49,320 nt of DNA from Corallococcus llansteffanensis (GTDB lineage Bacteria; Myxococcota; Myxococcia; Myxococcales; Myxococcaceae), in the NCBI RefSeq assembly GCF_003612055.1, contig NZ_RAWB01000009.1, positions 1-49,320 on the forward strand, read 5' to 3'. A program made the position numbers and the translations under genes. The notes under the pieces are model-generated. The model did no database searches, had not been told where the DNA came from, and worked only from the letters and a program-made list of their open reading frames with translations. Below, piece after piece: positions 16,032 to 23,897 of this stretch. Position 1 is the stretch's first letter. Each line of letters starts with the position of its first letter.

Positions 16032-17417
16032 ATGGCCTCGAAGATCAACGACAGCTCGCGCCCCCTGACTTCCGTCTCGCGCACGTCCGCGCAGGACGCG
16101 CGCGCTCCGGAGGCGAAGTCCCGCAACCGCCCCCTCGCGTGGAAGGACGGCTTCGAGTCGTCCGGCGCCCGCCCGCCGCTGCCCCGGCTGCCGGCGCCCC
16201 CCCCGGTGCTGTCGCTGCCGCCGCCGGTGACGACGACGCCGGTGCCGCCGGAGGAGCCCACCGAGCCGCCCGTCGCGGACGACTCGGATCCGATGAAGCA
16301 CATCGAGTACCTGGCCTCCGACGCGCTCAAGGGACGCAACAGCCCCTCGGAGGGCCTGGACGCGGCGTCCGCCTACGTGCAGGAGCACGTGCAGAAGTAC
16401 GGCCTCGTGGGCCCGAACTCCAACAACCCGGAGAACCCCTTCCAGCAGAAGTTCAACGTCTTCTCCTTCGCCGGCTCACCGGCGGCGGAGGGCGCGGCGC
16501 ACGGCGCGAGCCACGCGCCCCACAAGGACTTCGGGCACAAGACGTTCGAAGAGGGCTTCTACCTGGATGACAAGATGCCCAGGGACACGCTGGCCCTCCT
16601 CAACCGCAAGTACGAGGACACGATGAAGGCGGCCGGCAAGCCGCTGGTGCCGGCGCGGGCGGGGACGCAGCGCAGCGTGGAGGAGCTGCGGCAGGTGGCC
16701 ACGGCGACGGGCCAGGCGGTGAACACGATGGCGATGCTGCCCGGCACCGGGCCGCACAAGGACGAGGTCATCGTCGTGATGGCCCACCTGGACCACGTGG
16801 GCGTGGACCGCAAGGGCAACGTCTTCAACGGCGCGGACGACAACGCGTCCGGCAGCGCGGTGCTGATGGCGGCGGTGCCGGAGCTCGCGGAGGCGCAGAA
16901 GCGCGGCGAGCTGGACCGCTCCGTGCTGTTCATCTGGACGGGCGCCGAGGAGAAGGGCCTGGTGGGCTCGCAGTACTTCGTGGACCACCCCATCCCCGGC
17001 CTGGAGCTGAAGAACATCGCCGGCGTCATCAACACGGACATGGTGGGCCGCTGGGATGATCAGCGCCTGTCCGTCGTCGACACCAACACCCGGGGCCAGC
17101 CCAACTACTTCCGGGACGTGGTGGACCAGGCGAACCAGCAGCTGGCGGATCCGTTCGACCGCATCAACCGGGACATCAACGTCTACCGCGACCGGCAGGA
17201 CGGCGCGTCGTTCGGGCGCAAGGGCGAGGACGTGCTCTTCCTCTTCGAGGGCCTGTCCAACCCCGAGGGCGGCGGCGACCTCATCCCCGAGTACCACCAG
17301 CAGGACGACGACATCGGGAAGATCATCGAGGACAACGGCGGGGAGAAGCCGCGCCGCGTGAAGGACCTGATGGTGAACGTCATCAACATCGCGGCGAACC
17401 GCACGACGGCGCCGTGA
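16032..17417 (+). CDS. M28 family zinc metallopeptidase
   Basis: A 461-residue co-catalytic di-zinc aminopeptidase-type enzyme. All metal-site positions of M28 are visible: MAHLDH (H252), NGADDNASG (D269/D270), GAEEKGLVGS (E306/E307), NTDMVG (D336) and EYHQQDDD (H422). D254 and E306 would be the catalytic pair partners. There is no ordinary signal peptide. The first 90 residues are instead a polar, then Pro-rich, apparently disordered leader (LPRLPAPPPVLSLPPP) after a WKDGFESSG element. M28 enzymes are usually exported, so either this one stays in the cytoplasm or the leader directs another export route. The macro-domain gene begins 13 bases after its stop, so the two are probably co-transcribed. 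Confidence 0.92.
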   Translation: MASKINDSSRPLTSVSRTSAQDARAPEAKSRNRPLAWKDGFESSGARPPLPRLPAPPPVLSLPPPVTTTPVPPEEPTEPPVADDSDPMKHIEYLASDALKGRNSPSEGLDAASAYVQEHVQKYGLVGPNSNNPENPFQQKFNVFSFAGSPAAEGAAHGASHAPHKDFGHKTFEEGFYLDDKMPRDTLALLNRKYEDTMKAAGKPLVPARAGTQRSVEELRQVATATGQAVNTMAMLPGTGPHKDEVIVVMAHLDHVGVDRKGNVFNGADDNASGSAVLMAAVPELAEAQKRGELDRSVLFIWTGAEEKGLVGSQYFVDHPIPGLELKNIAGVINTDMVGRWDDQRLSVVDTNTRGQPNYFRDVVDQANQQLADPFDRINRDINVYRDRQDGASFGRKGEDVLFLFEGLSNPEGGGDLIPEYHQQDDDIGKIIEDNGGEKPRRVKDLMVNVINIAANRTTAP

Positions 17418-17430
17418 CTAGACTGGGGGC

Positions 17431-18081
17431 ATGAGCGCCCCCTACCCTCGCATCGAGGTCGCGCAAGGCAGCCTGACGGACGGCTCCGAGCGCGTGCTGG
17501 TCAACGCCTCCAACACGAACGTGCAGCTGGGCTCGGGCGTGTCCCGGGCCATCCGGCTCGCGTGTGGCCCCACCTACCAGCAGCACCTCACCGAGGCCCT
17601 GCAGGCCCGCTTCCGGGGCCCCATGGAGCCGGGACAGGTGCTGGTGACGGACGCGGGCACGCATCCCCGGGCGAAGTGGGTCGCGCACGTGGCGGTGATG
17701 GACTACCGCCAGGGGTTCTCCGGGAACTCGGCGCCGAACCGCGCGCGCATCCAGGTGTGCTGCGTGAACCTGTGGAACGCGCTGGAGTCCATTGAAGGCG
17801 GCGACGACGACGGCGCGCCGCTCTCCGTGGCCATGGTGGCGCTGGGCGCGGGCACCGGCGGCCTGGGCGTGAACGACCCGGTGGCCCTGGCGTGCACGAC
17901 CCTGAAGACGCACCTGGCGGCGCGCGAGCGCTCCCGCATCGCGCGCGTGGTGTTCTACGGCTACGAGCTGCCGGAGTACCTCAACACGCTGGAGGTGGTG
18001 ACCCGGCACTTCCCCCTGCCGGAAGACTCGCTCCCGGCGGAGGTGCGCGAGTACCTGGCGCGCAAGCGGTCCGAGACCTGA
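17431..18081 (+). CDS. Macro-domain (ADP-ribose-binding) protein
   Basis: A 216-residue cytoplasmic protein dominated by a macro domain, which binds ADP-ribose and may hydrolyse ADP-ribose derivatives. The signature VLVNASNTNVQLGSGVSRAI (22-41) matches the VNAANxxLxxGxGV loop of macro proteins, with the key Asn residues kept. The second phosphate loop is visible as LGAGTGGLG (about 136-144). No toxin gene or ADP-ribosyltransferase is adjacent, so a DarTG-type role is not suggested by context. It follows the M28 peptidase gene by 13 bases with a short GGGGG ribosome-binding stretch. Confidence 0.85.
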   Translation: MSAPYPRIEVAQGSLTDGSERVLVNASNTNVQLGSGVSRAIRLACGPTYQQHLTEALQARFRGPMEPGQVLVTDAGTHPRAKWVAHVAVMDYRQGFSGNSAPNRARIQVCCVNLWNALESIEGGDDDGAPLSVAMVALGAGTGGLGVNDPVALACTTLKTHLAARERSRIARVVFYGYELPEYLNTLEVVTRHFPLPEDSLPAEVREYLARKRSET

Positions 18082-18091
18082 GGGCCCGGCA

Positions 18092-18108
18092 GGCCGCTTC
18101 AGGCGGCC
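18092..18108. terminator. Weak hairpin at the convergent junction
   Basis: GGCCGC / GCGGCC, 6 bp, 5-base loop, overlapping the desaturase stop at 18099. Short, so only a tentative terminator. Confidence 0.3.
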
Positions 18109-18977
18109 AGCGTCTCGTCGGGCACCGGAGCGCCGGCGAGCGTCCGCAGCTCGTGCTCGCTCAGCACCAGCTTCTCCTCGGAGCCCCGCCAGACGAACGG
18201 GATGCCCGGCTGCCGGTAGAGGTGGGCCGGGATGTCGCGGGCGAGCTGCGCGTGGAACTCCGGCAGCTTCGACCAGTGCAGCCCGTGCCGCGTGTGATGC
18301 GCGGTGTGGTAGCCCAGGTTGCCGGTCATCAAATTGTAGCCGCGGTGGAGGATGTTGTACGACGCCTCCGCGTGCTGTTCGGTGTTCAGGTCCACGTGGT
18401 GGAAGAAGGTCGCCCACACGGTGACGAAGAGCGACGCCACCATCGGCAGCAGGAAGACGAACAGCGCGTTGTAGGGGTTCACCCAGAACAGCCCCGCCAG
18501 CAGCACGACCTGGAGCGCCGCCATCACGATGAACAGGCGCAGCGACTTCGGGTGCTGCTTGCGGCCCACCTCCACGGCGCGCGGATACGCGGTGAGCATG
18601 GTGCGCAGCGAGTACTCCAGCTCCCCCATCGTCGTGCCGTCATCCCGCTTCCAGCGCGACTCGTCCTTCGTCTGGTCCAGGTAGTTGCGGTGGTGGCCCA
18701 CGACGTGGTGGAGGAACCACGCCTGGGACGTCACGCCCGTCTGGAATCCGAAGATGATCTCCAGCAACCGGTTGGGCAGCGCGTGCCGGAACATCGTCAG
18801 GTGCTGGTGGTGGTGGTTCCACGCGCTGATCCACCCCTTGGGGATGATGCCCAGCGCGAACCACAGCACGGGCACCCACCAGCTCCGCGCCGTCAGGAAC
18901 ACCGTCACATCGAGCGCGAACACGCCCGCGAACATCAGGACCGGGATGCGATCTTCAGGGTGCCGGAACAGGGTCAT
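18099..18977 (-). CDS. Membrane fatty acid desaturase (second copy, different subfamily)
   Basis: A 292-residue polytopic membrane protein with histidine boxes of the fatty acid desaturase/hydroxylase superfamily: NHHHQH (54-59), HHVVGHHRNYLD (90-101) and NLGYHTAHHTRHGLHW near residue 225. Hydrophobic segments lie at about 12-48 and 150-200. The box spacing differs from that in the enzyme at 2060 and the one at 25341, so the three are not recent duplicates. Whether it desaturates or hydroxylates its substrate cannot be decided here. The ATG at 18977 is chosen because GGAAGG lies about 5 bases before it and it opens the first hydrophobic segment; the frame extends to 19046 without a better site. 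Confidence 0.88.
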   Translation of the reverse strand: MTLFRHPEDRIPVLMFAGVFALDVTVFLTARSWWVPVLWFALGIIPKGWISAWNHHHQHLTMFRHALPNRLLEIIFGFQTGVTSQAWFLHHVVGHHRNYLDQTKDESRWKRDDGTTMGELEYSLRTMLTAYPRAVEVGRKQHPKSLRLFIVMAALQVVLLAGLFWVNPYNALFVFLLPMVASLFVTVWATFFHHVDLNTEQHAEASYNILHRGYNLMTGNLGYHTAHHTRHGLHWSKLPEFHAQLARDIPAHLYRQPGIPFVWRGSEEKLVLSEHELRTLAGAPVPDETLAA

Positions 18978-19317
18978 TCGCCTTCCACGACAAGAGGGAC
19001 CAGGGAGGATTTGCTGACTTTCCGACTGTAAGTCGTGAAGCCCCACCTGGAACAGGCCCCCGCCCCTTCCCCTTCCTGGAGTCTTCGGATCAAGGCCCGC
19101 TTTTCAGGGACACCCGTGGGGACACGGGCCGCGCCGCCTGCCTGTGCCTTGCAGCCTTGGGGCTTCGTGCAGGTCGCCCTTTTCTTCGCGACGGTTCCAC
19201 CGAGGCGGTAAACATGATAGACACACTGAACTTGTCTTTCCATTCTTCCAAGAATCACAGTCCTGCTTTGTGATAAACGGTCGCCTCAGACCTTTGGGCC
19301 AAGGCCCTGGAGGCGTC
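18978..19317. other. 340-base intergenic region with an AT-rich core and a possible 19-codon frame
   Basis: This separates the divergent desaturase and diiron-oxidase genes. The part 19205-19280 is unusually AT-rich for the window. It contains ATG at 19214 preceded by AGGCGG, with 19 sense codons (MIDTLNLSFHSSKNHSPAL) and then two in-frame stops, TGA TAA, at 19271-19276. It could be a small or leader peptide or chance. No other gene is visible. Confidence 0.4.
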
Positions 19318-19980
19318 ATGCGGAACCAGACCATCGAAGCGGCGCTCGCGAAGAATCCCCACCGGGAGCAGCTCATCAAGCACCGGTTCTTTGAAGTGGT
19401 GGACGAGAAGGCCTTCAGCCGCGAGCAGGCGGAGATGGTCCTCGGCCAGTGGTGGCACCCGCTGCATTACTTCCCCAGCTTCCTGGGCAAGCTCATCGCC
19501 ATCTGCCCGCAGATGGAGATGAAGACGGCGGTGACGCACATCCTCAACCAGGAGGTCGGTGAGGGAGATCCCGCGCGCGCGCACGAGCGCTTCTTCATCC
19601 AGACGATGACGGACGCGGGCTTCACCAAGGCCGGCGTGTCCGAGGCGCAGATGACGCCCGCGACCCGCCGCCTCATCGACGGCTACCAGCGCTCCACGGA
19701 CAGCCACCTCACCGGCCTGGGCTTCCTCTACGGCACGGAGGTGGCGGACCTCACCATGGTGGCCAAACTGGGCAAGCTGGTGCGCCGCACCACCGGGCTC
19801 AAGTCCCTGCCGTGGGTGGACATCCACGTGAAGCAGGAGCCGGATCACGTGGAGACCGCCGGCCACACCGTGGGCCTGGAGTACACCGACGCGGAGCTGG
19901 CCACCATCACCCGGGGTGCCGAGGAGATGTGGCAGCTGTGGGTCGGGTTCTTCGAGGAGCTGCGCAACCGCGTCGTCTGA
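19318..19980 (+). CDS. Haem-oxygenase-like diiron (HDO-type) protein, iron-containing redox enzyme family
   Basis: A 220-residue, all-helical cytoplasmic protein of the TenA/PqqC/CADD fold. The six expected metal ligands of the HDO group can be placed: E82 and H89 (E-x6-H in EGDPARAH), E141 (GLGFLYGTE), then H170, E174 and H177 (H-x3-E-x2-H in HVKQEPDH). This pattern is known from CADD- and UndA-type oxygenases that use two irons and O2 for C-C, C-N or N-oxidation chemistry. PqqC and TenA lack this complete set. The substrate is unknown and no biosynthetic partner gene is beside it. The start at 19318 has GGAGG directly upstream; the frame extends to 19144 but translates intergenic-looking sequence. 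Confidence 0.85.
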   Translation: MRNQTIEAALAKNPHREQLIKHRFFEVVDEKAFSREQAEMVLGQWWHPLHYFPSFLGKLIAICPQMEMKTAVTHILNQEVGEGDPARAHERFFIQTMTDAGFTKAGVSEAQMTPATRRLIDGYQRSTDSHLTGLGFLYGTEVADLTMVAKLGKLVRRTTGLKSLPWVDIHVKQEPDHVETAGHTVGLEYTDAELATITRGAEEMWQLWVGFFEELRNRVV

Positions 19981-20062
19981 CCCGCCCCCCCGCGACGCGG
20001 CCAACCCCCTGGAATCCGTGCGCTTGTGCACGGAACACTGGCGAATCTCTCCAGGTAGGGTA

Positions 20063-20090
20063 GTCACGGCGCGTCACGGGAGTGTTACAC
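20063..20090 (+). promoter_or_regulatory. Candidate Pho box (PhoB/PhoP direct repeats) upstream of the phosphate transport pair
   Basis: Three direct repeats, GTCACGG (20063-20069), GTCACGG (20073-20079) and GTTACAC (20084-20090), are spaced 10 and 11 bases apart, one helical turn each. They resemble the TGTCA-type half-sites of PhoB and the TTACA half-sites of PhoP. The last ends 62 bases before the DUF47 start. Fits phosphate-starvation control of uptake, by inference. Confidence 0.45.
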
Positions 20091-20152
20091 CCTCGCGCAA
20101 CCAGCTCCCGCGGCGGACCGCGCCTGTCGCCCCAGGCGCCGAGGGAGACGCC

Positions 20153-20779
20153 ATGCTCGAAAAGCTGATGCCGAAGTCGGACGAGTTCTTCGACGACTTC
20201 GACGCGCAGTGCTCCAGGACCGTCGAGGGAGCCCGCCTCCTTCACGAGCTCCTGAGCGACTACCGGGACGTGCCCAGGCGCGTCCAGGCGCTCAAGGACG
20301 TGGAGCACCGCGGAGACGAAGTCACCCACGCGGCCTTCAACCGCCTGCACCAGCAGTTCATCACCCCGTTCGACCGCACGCAGATCCACTCACTGCTGTC
20401 GCGCATCGACGACGTGCTGGACCTGACGAACGCGGCCGCCGCGCGGCTGCTGTACTACGAGATTGAATCCACCCGACCGGATGCCGCGGAGCTGGCGCGC
20501 CTGCTGGTGCTCTCCACGTTGAAGGTGCAGGAGGTCGTCGCCGCCCTGCGCCTCATCAAGAAGCCGGAGCAGATCCTCGCCGGCTGCAAGGAGATCAAGA
20601 CCCTGGAGTCCCAGGCGGATGAAGTGCTGCGCTCCGGCATGGGCCGCCTGTTCAAGAGCGGCGTGGACACCCTGACCATCATCAAGTGGAAGGAGATCTA
20701 CGACCTCATCGAGACGGCCACCGACAAGTGCCAGGGTGTCGCGAACGTCATTGAAGGCGTCGTGCTGGAGCACTCCTGA
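20153..20779 (+). CDS. DUF47 / PhoU-like accessory protein of the phosphate transporter
   Basis: A 208-residue helical-bundle protein of the DUF47 family (formerly called Pit accessory protein or phosphate transport regulator). These proteins resemble PhoU and are encoded next to Pit transporters. The sequence opens MLEKLMPKSDEFFDDF, a typical family start, with EHRGDEVTHAAFNRLHQQFITPFDR and SRIDDVLDLTNAAA in the middle; these hold the metal-binding-type E/D clusters of PhoU folds. The next gene, a Pit transporter, begins one base after its stop, so the two form an operon. GAGGGAG lies about 7 bases before the ATG. Likely role: control of the transporter at the cytoplasmic face. Confidence 0.92.
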   Translation: MLEKLMPKSDEFFDDFDAQCSRTVEGARLLHELLSDYRDVPRRVQALKDVEHRGDEVTHAAFNRLHQQFITPFDRTQIHSLLSRIDDVLDLTNAAAARLLYYEIESTRPDAAELARLLVLSTLKVQEVVAALRLIKKPEQILAGCKEIKTLESQADEVLRSGMGRLFKSGVDTLTIIKWKEIYDLIETATDKCQGVANVIEGVVLEHS

Positions 20780-20780
20780 A

Positions 20781-21806
20781 ATGCTGCTCGCCGCGGTCAT
20801 CCTCATCGTCATCGTCGCGCTCGTCTTCGACTTCATCAACGGCTTCCACGACGCCGCGAACTCCATCGCCACCGTGGTCTCCACGCGCGTGCTGTCGCCG
20901 AACCTCGCGGTGGCCTGGGCCGCGTTCTTCAACTTCGTGGCGGCGTTCGCGGGCGGCGTCCACGTGGCCAACACGATGGGCAAGGGCATCATCAACTTCG
21001 AGATGCTCCGCGCCGCCGGCCCCACCGCGGTGCTGATGGTCATCTTCTCCGCCCTCATGGGGGCCATCACCTGGAACCTGCTCACCTGGTGGTGGGGGCT
21101 GCCCTCGTCGTCGTCGCACGCGCTGGCGGGCGGGATGATTGGCGCCACGCTGCCGGTGCTGGGCTTTCAGGGGCTCGTGGGTTCGGGCATCGCGCGCATC
21201 GCGTCCTTCATCGTCCTGTCGCCCCTCATCGGCATGGTGCTGGGCATCTCCATGATGCTGGCCAGCACCTGGGCCGTGCACAAGCAGACGCCCCTGCGCG
21301 TGGACACCTGGTTCCGCAGGCTCCAGCTCGTGTCGTCCGCCATCTTCTCCTTCAGCCACGGCACCAACGACGCGCAGAAGGTGATGGGCATCATCGCCGT
21401 GGTGCTCTTCGGCACCATCTGGCGGGACCGGCCGTTCCACATCGACTGGTGGATGATCATCTCCTGCCACGCCGCCATCGCGATGGGCACCTTCTTCGGC
21501 GGCTGGCGCATCATCCGCACCATGGGCCACAGCCTCACGAAGCTGGCGCCCATTGGCGGCTTCAGCGCGGAGACCGGCGGCGGCGTCACCATCATCGCCC
21601 TGGCGGAGCTGGGCATCCCCGTCTCCACCACCCACACCATCACCGGCGCCATCGTCGGCGTGGGGTCCACGCGCGGCTGGCGCGCGGTGAAGTGGGGCAC
21701 CGCCGGACGCATCATCTGGGCGTGGGTGTTCACCATCCCCGCCGCCGCGCTGGTGTCCGTCATCGTCTACGGCATCACGCTCGTGGTGGTCCGGCTGGTG
21801 GGCTGA
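20781..21806 (+). CDS. pitA: Inorganic phosphate transporter, PiT family
   Basis: A 341-residue inner-membrane transporter for phosphate (or metal-phosphate). It has about ten hydrophobic segments in two inverted halves. Each half holds the family signature: FDFINGFHDAANSIATVVST near the N-terminus and FSHGTNDAQKVMGIIAVVL in the second half, both with the essential Asp/Asn. Further family stretches are WWWGLPSSSSHALAGG and ELGIPVSTTHTITGAIVGVG. It starts one base after the DUF47 stop. It is shorter than E. coli PitA (499 aa), which is usual for the DUF47-linked type. The symbol is by family; PiT members are not always orthologous to E. coli pitA. Confidence 0.93.
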   Translation: MLLAAVILIVIVALVFDFINGFHDAANSIATVVSTRVLSPNLAVAWAAFFNFVAAFAGGVHVANTMGKGIINFEMLRAAGPTAVLMVIFSALMGAITWNLLTWWWGLPSSSSHALAGGMIGATLPVLGFQGLVGSGIARIASFIVLSPLIGMVLGISMMLASTWAVHKQTPLRVDTWFRRLQLVSSAIFSFSHGTNDAQKVMGIIAVVLFGTIWRDRPFHIDWWMIISCHAAIAMGTFFGGWRIIRTMGHSLTKLAPIGGFSAETGGGVTIIALAELGIPVSTTHTITGAIVGVGSTRGWRAVKWGTAGRIIWAWVFTIPAAALVSVIVYGITLVVVRLVG

Positions 21807-21838
21807 AGCGAAGCCCCCCGCCGCTGCTCCACCCGATG

Positions 21839-21876
21839 GCGGGCCCCTTCCGGAAGCACTCCCGGAAGCGGCCCGC
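21839..21876. terminator. Bidirectional hairpin terminator
   Basis: Arms GCGGGCCCCTTCCGG (21839-21853) and CCGGAAGCGGCCCGC (21862-21876) pair at 14 of 15 positions around an 8-base loop, between the convergent stops of pitA (21806) and the gene ending at 21892. Confidence 0.75.
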
Positions 21877-21891
21877 CTCGTTGCTTCCGGA

Positions 21892-23676
21892 CTAGTGGAC
21901 GACGCGGGCGTTCACCACCGCCGGCGGTCCGCCCGGCGCGGGCGGCGTCCAGGGCACCACCTTCTTGTTCTTCCACTCGACGAGCTTCAGCGAGGGGTCC
22001 TCCAGCGGCACGTCGAAGGTGTAGGACACGCGCTTGGGGCCCCCGGCGTCGGTCTCCTCGATGCGGATCTTCAAGCCCTTCAGGTCCACCTCGTCCCCCG
22101 TCTTGAGCGGGTAGCGCGCCGCGCGGTGGATGCGCTCCTCCACCGACGTGAGGAAGTTCCCCTTGGGCAGCGCCAGCTCCAGCGTGTTGGGGCCCGTGCG
22201 CGTCACCAGCTGCTCGTCCAGCGAATAGGACAGCGTCCACCAGGCCTTCGGCAGCGGCTTGCCCAGGGACCACCAGTGCACGGAGCCGTAGATGCCCACG
22301 AGGCCGTTGGGGGCGTTGAGCACCACCAGCCGCTGGGTGGGCAGCACCGAGCGATCCAACGCTTCCTCATAGCGCTGCTGCACGCGCTCCATGCTCGCCT
22401 GGATCTGCACGTACACGTCCATGGTCTGCCACCACACGTAGGGGGCGGAGACGACGTGCAAGAGGCCCAGCACCGCCGCACCCGCCAGCACCGCGCCCGC
22501 CCGGAACGTGCGCGCGCGGCCCCGCCACGCGTGGCGCAGCACCATCGCGACGGCCACCGCGGAGCCCAGGCTGGGCACGATCAGCGTGCGCGACCCGGCG
22601 AACGCGGAGCTGGCCAGCCATGTGGACACGAACGAGCCCGTCAGCATCCACCCCACCGTGCGCCGCTCCGCGTGGTCCATGGAGGGCCACACGCCCCACA
22701 GGAGCAGCGCGAACAGCACGACCCCCGCCGCGCCCAGCGCCGTGAACAGCGGCACGTAGGACAGGTCCATGATCATGTCCGAGGGGGCGGTGAGCGTCAG
22801 CCCCGCGATGGCCGCCGGCACGCGGATCAACATCGTCTGGAACCACGCCACCGGCGTCTCCACCGCGTCCAGGTACATGTCCGAACCGGACGCGCCGTAG
22901 CCCATCACCCGGTACAGCGCGAAGTAGCAGGCCATCAGCGCGCCGAAGGGCAGGAGCCCCTTGAGCCGGTCCACCGGACGGCCCGGCCCGGAGAAGGCCT
23001 CGTAGGCGAGCAGGTAGGGGCTGAGGATCATCATCGTCTCTCCGCCCGCGAGGCTCAGCGCGAAGCCGATGAGCGCGAAGGCCAGGGCGCCCTTGCGCTT
23101 TCGCTCCCGCCACTCGACGTGGAACCAGAAGCCCAAGAGCCCGAAGAGCATGGACACGATGACGCTGCGGTAGGACAGCCAGCCCAGGAGCGCCGCGTGC
23201 GAGCCGTTGATGGCGAAGAGGAACATCGCCAGCGCGCCCACCGCGGTCGGCAGCACGCGCTTGAGCAGCAGGCCCGCGAGCATGACGAGCCCCACGTACC
23301 AGAGCAGCGAGTGCAGCTGGTAGCCGAAGGCCTGACGGTTGTAGAGCAGGTGATCCAGGCCGTACAGCGCGCTGCCCAGCGGCCGGAAGAAGGCGACCTT
23401 CACCGTGGGCACCACCCACCACGGGAAGACGCCGGCCTGGGCGAGCGCATGCGTGTGCTCCGGGATGCCCGTCGCCGTGCGGTACACGTCGAAGGGCGTG
23501 TTGCCCAGCGGCGCGGGCGGCGGCACGTGGTCCCAGACGCCCAGCCAGATGTAGTCATCCGGCATGAAGCCGACGCGCAGGGTCAGCGCGCCCAGGAGCG
23601 CGGCACAGGCGACGGAGATCCAGAAATAACGCTGAAACGACCAACCACGGGAGGTCGGCTTGGGGGAGTCATCCAT
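21892..23676 (-). CDS. Polytopic membrane protein, possibly GT-C type glycosyltransferase
   Basis: A 594-residue inner-membrane protein. About 10-11 hydrophobic segments fill residues 15-430 and a soluble domain of about 150 residues follows (430-594). The first extracytoplasmic loop carries an acidic pair in GFMPDDYIWLG, at the place where GT-C glycosyltransferases keep a catalytic Asp. Other loop stretches are YRTATGIPEHTHALA and FFRPLGSALYGLDHLLYN, resembling uncharacterised dolichyl-phosphate-mannose-transferase-like proteins. I cannot name a function; GT-C membership is a guess from topology. No clear ribosome-binding site precedes the ATG, but an AT-rich stretch (GATAGATATTTGAAAC) directly adjoins it, so the transcript could have a very short leader. 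Confidence 0.72.
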   Translation of the reverse strand: MDDSPKPTSRGWSFQRYFWISVACAALLGALTLRVGFMPDDYIWLGVWDHVPPPAPLGNTPFDVYRTATGIPEHTHALAQAGVFPWWVVPTVKVAFFRPLGSALYGLDHLLYNRQAFGYQLHSLLWYVGLVMLAGLLLKRVLPTAVGALAMFLFAINGSHAALLGWLSYRSVIVSMLFGLLGFWFHVEWRERKRKGALAFALIGFALSLAGGETMMILSPYLLAYEAFSGPGRPVDRLKGLLPFGALMACYFALYRVMGYGASGSDMYLDAVETPVAWFQTMLIRVPAAIAGLTLTAPSDMIMDLSYVPLFTALGAAGVVLFALLLWGVWPSMDHAERRTVGWMLTGSFVSTWLASSAFAGSRTLIVPSLGSAVAVAMVLRHAWRGRARTFRAGAVLAGAAVLGLLHVVSAPYVWWQTMDVYVQIQASMERVQQRYEEALDRSVLPTQRLVVLNAPNGLVGIYGSVHWWSLGKPLPKAWWTLSYSLDEQLVTRTGPNTLELALPKGNFLTSVEERIHRAARYPLKTGDEVDLKGLKIRIEETDAGGPKRVSYTFDVPLEDPSLKLVEWKNKKVVPWTPPAPGGPPAVVNARVVH

Positions 23677-23897
23677 GTTTCAAATATCTATCAGCGCGGC
23701 CCCCCCGCGAGATAGGTCCTCCTGGGTCGTCCGCTGGCACCGGAAGCACGCGGAGTGCGGCGCTCCCAGCGTGAATCCGTTGCCAGGGCCCGGACTCCGG
23801 GTGATTCTCACGCCCACGGAGGGGGGACGCAGTCCGGCGGTGTTCTCGCGCGCGGGTGCGTGCCGTTCCTTCCGCGCCTTTCGCCCGGAGCGCACGC

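Noticed and set aside
17431-18081. Macro-domain gene as part of a DarTG-type toxin-antitoxin pair
   Set aside because: No ADP-ribosyltransferase toxin gene on either side; its neighbours are a peptidase and a desaturase.
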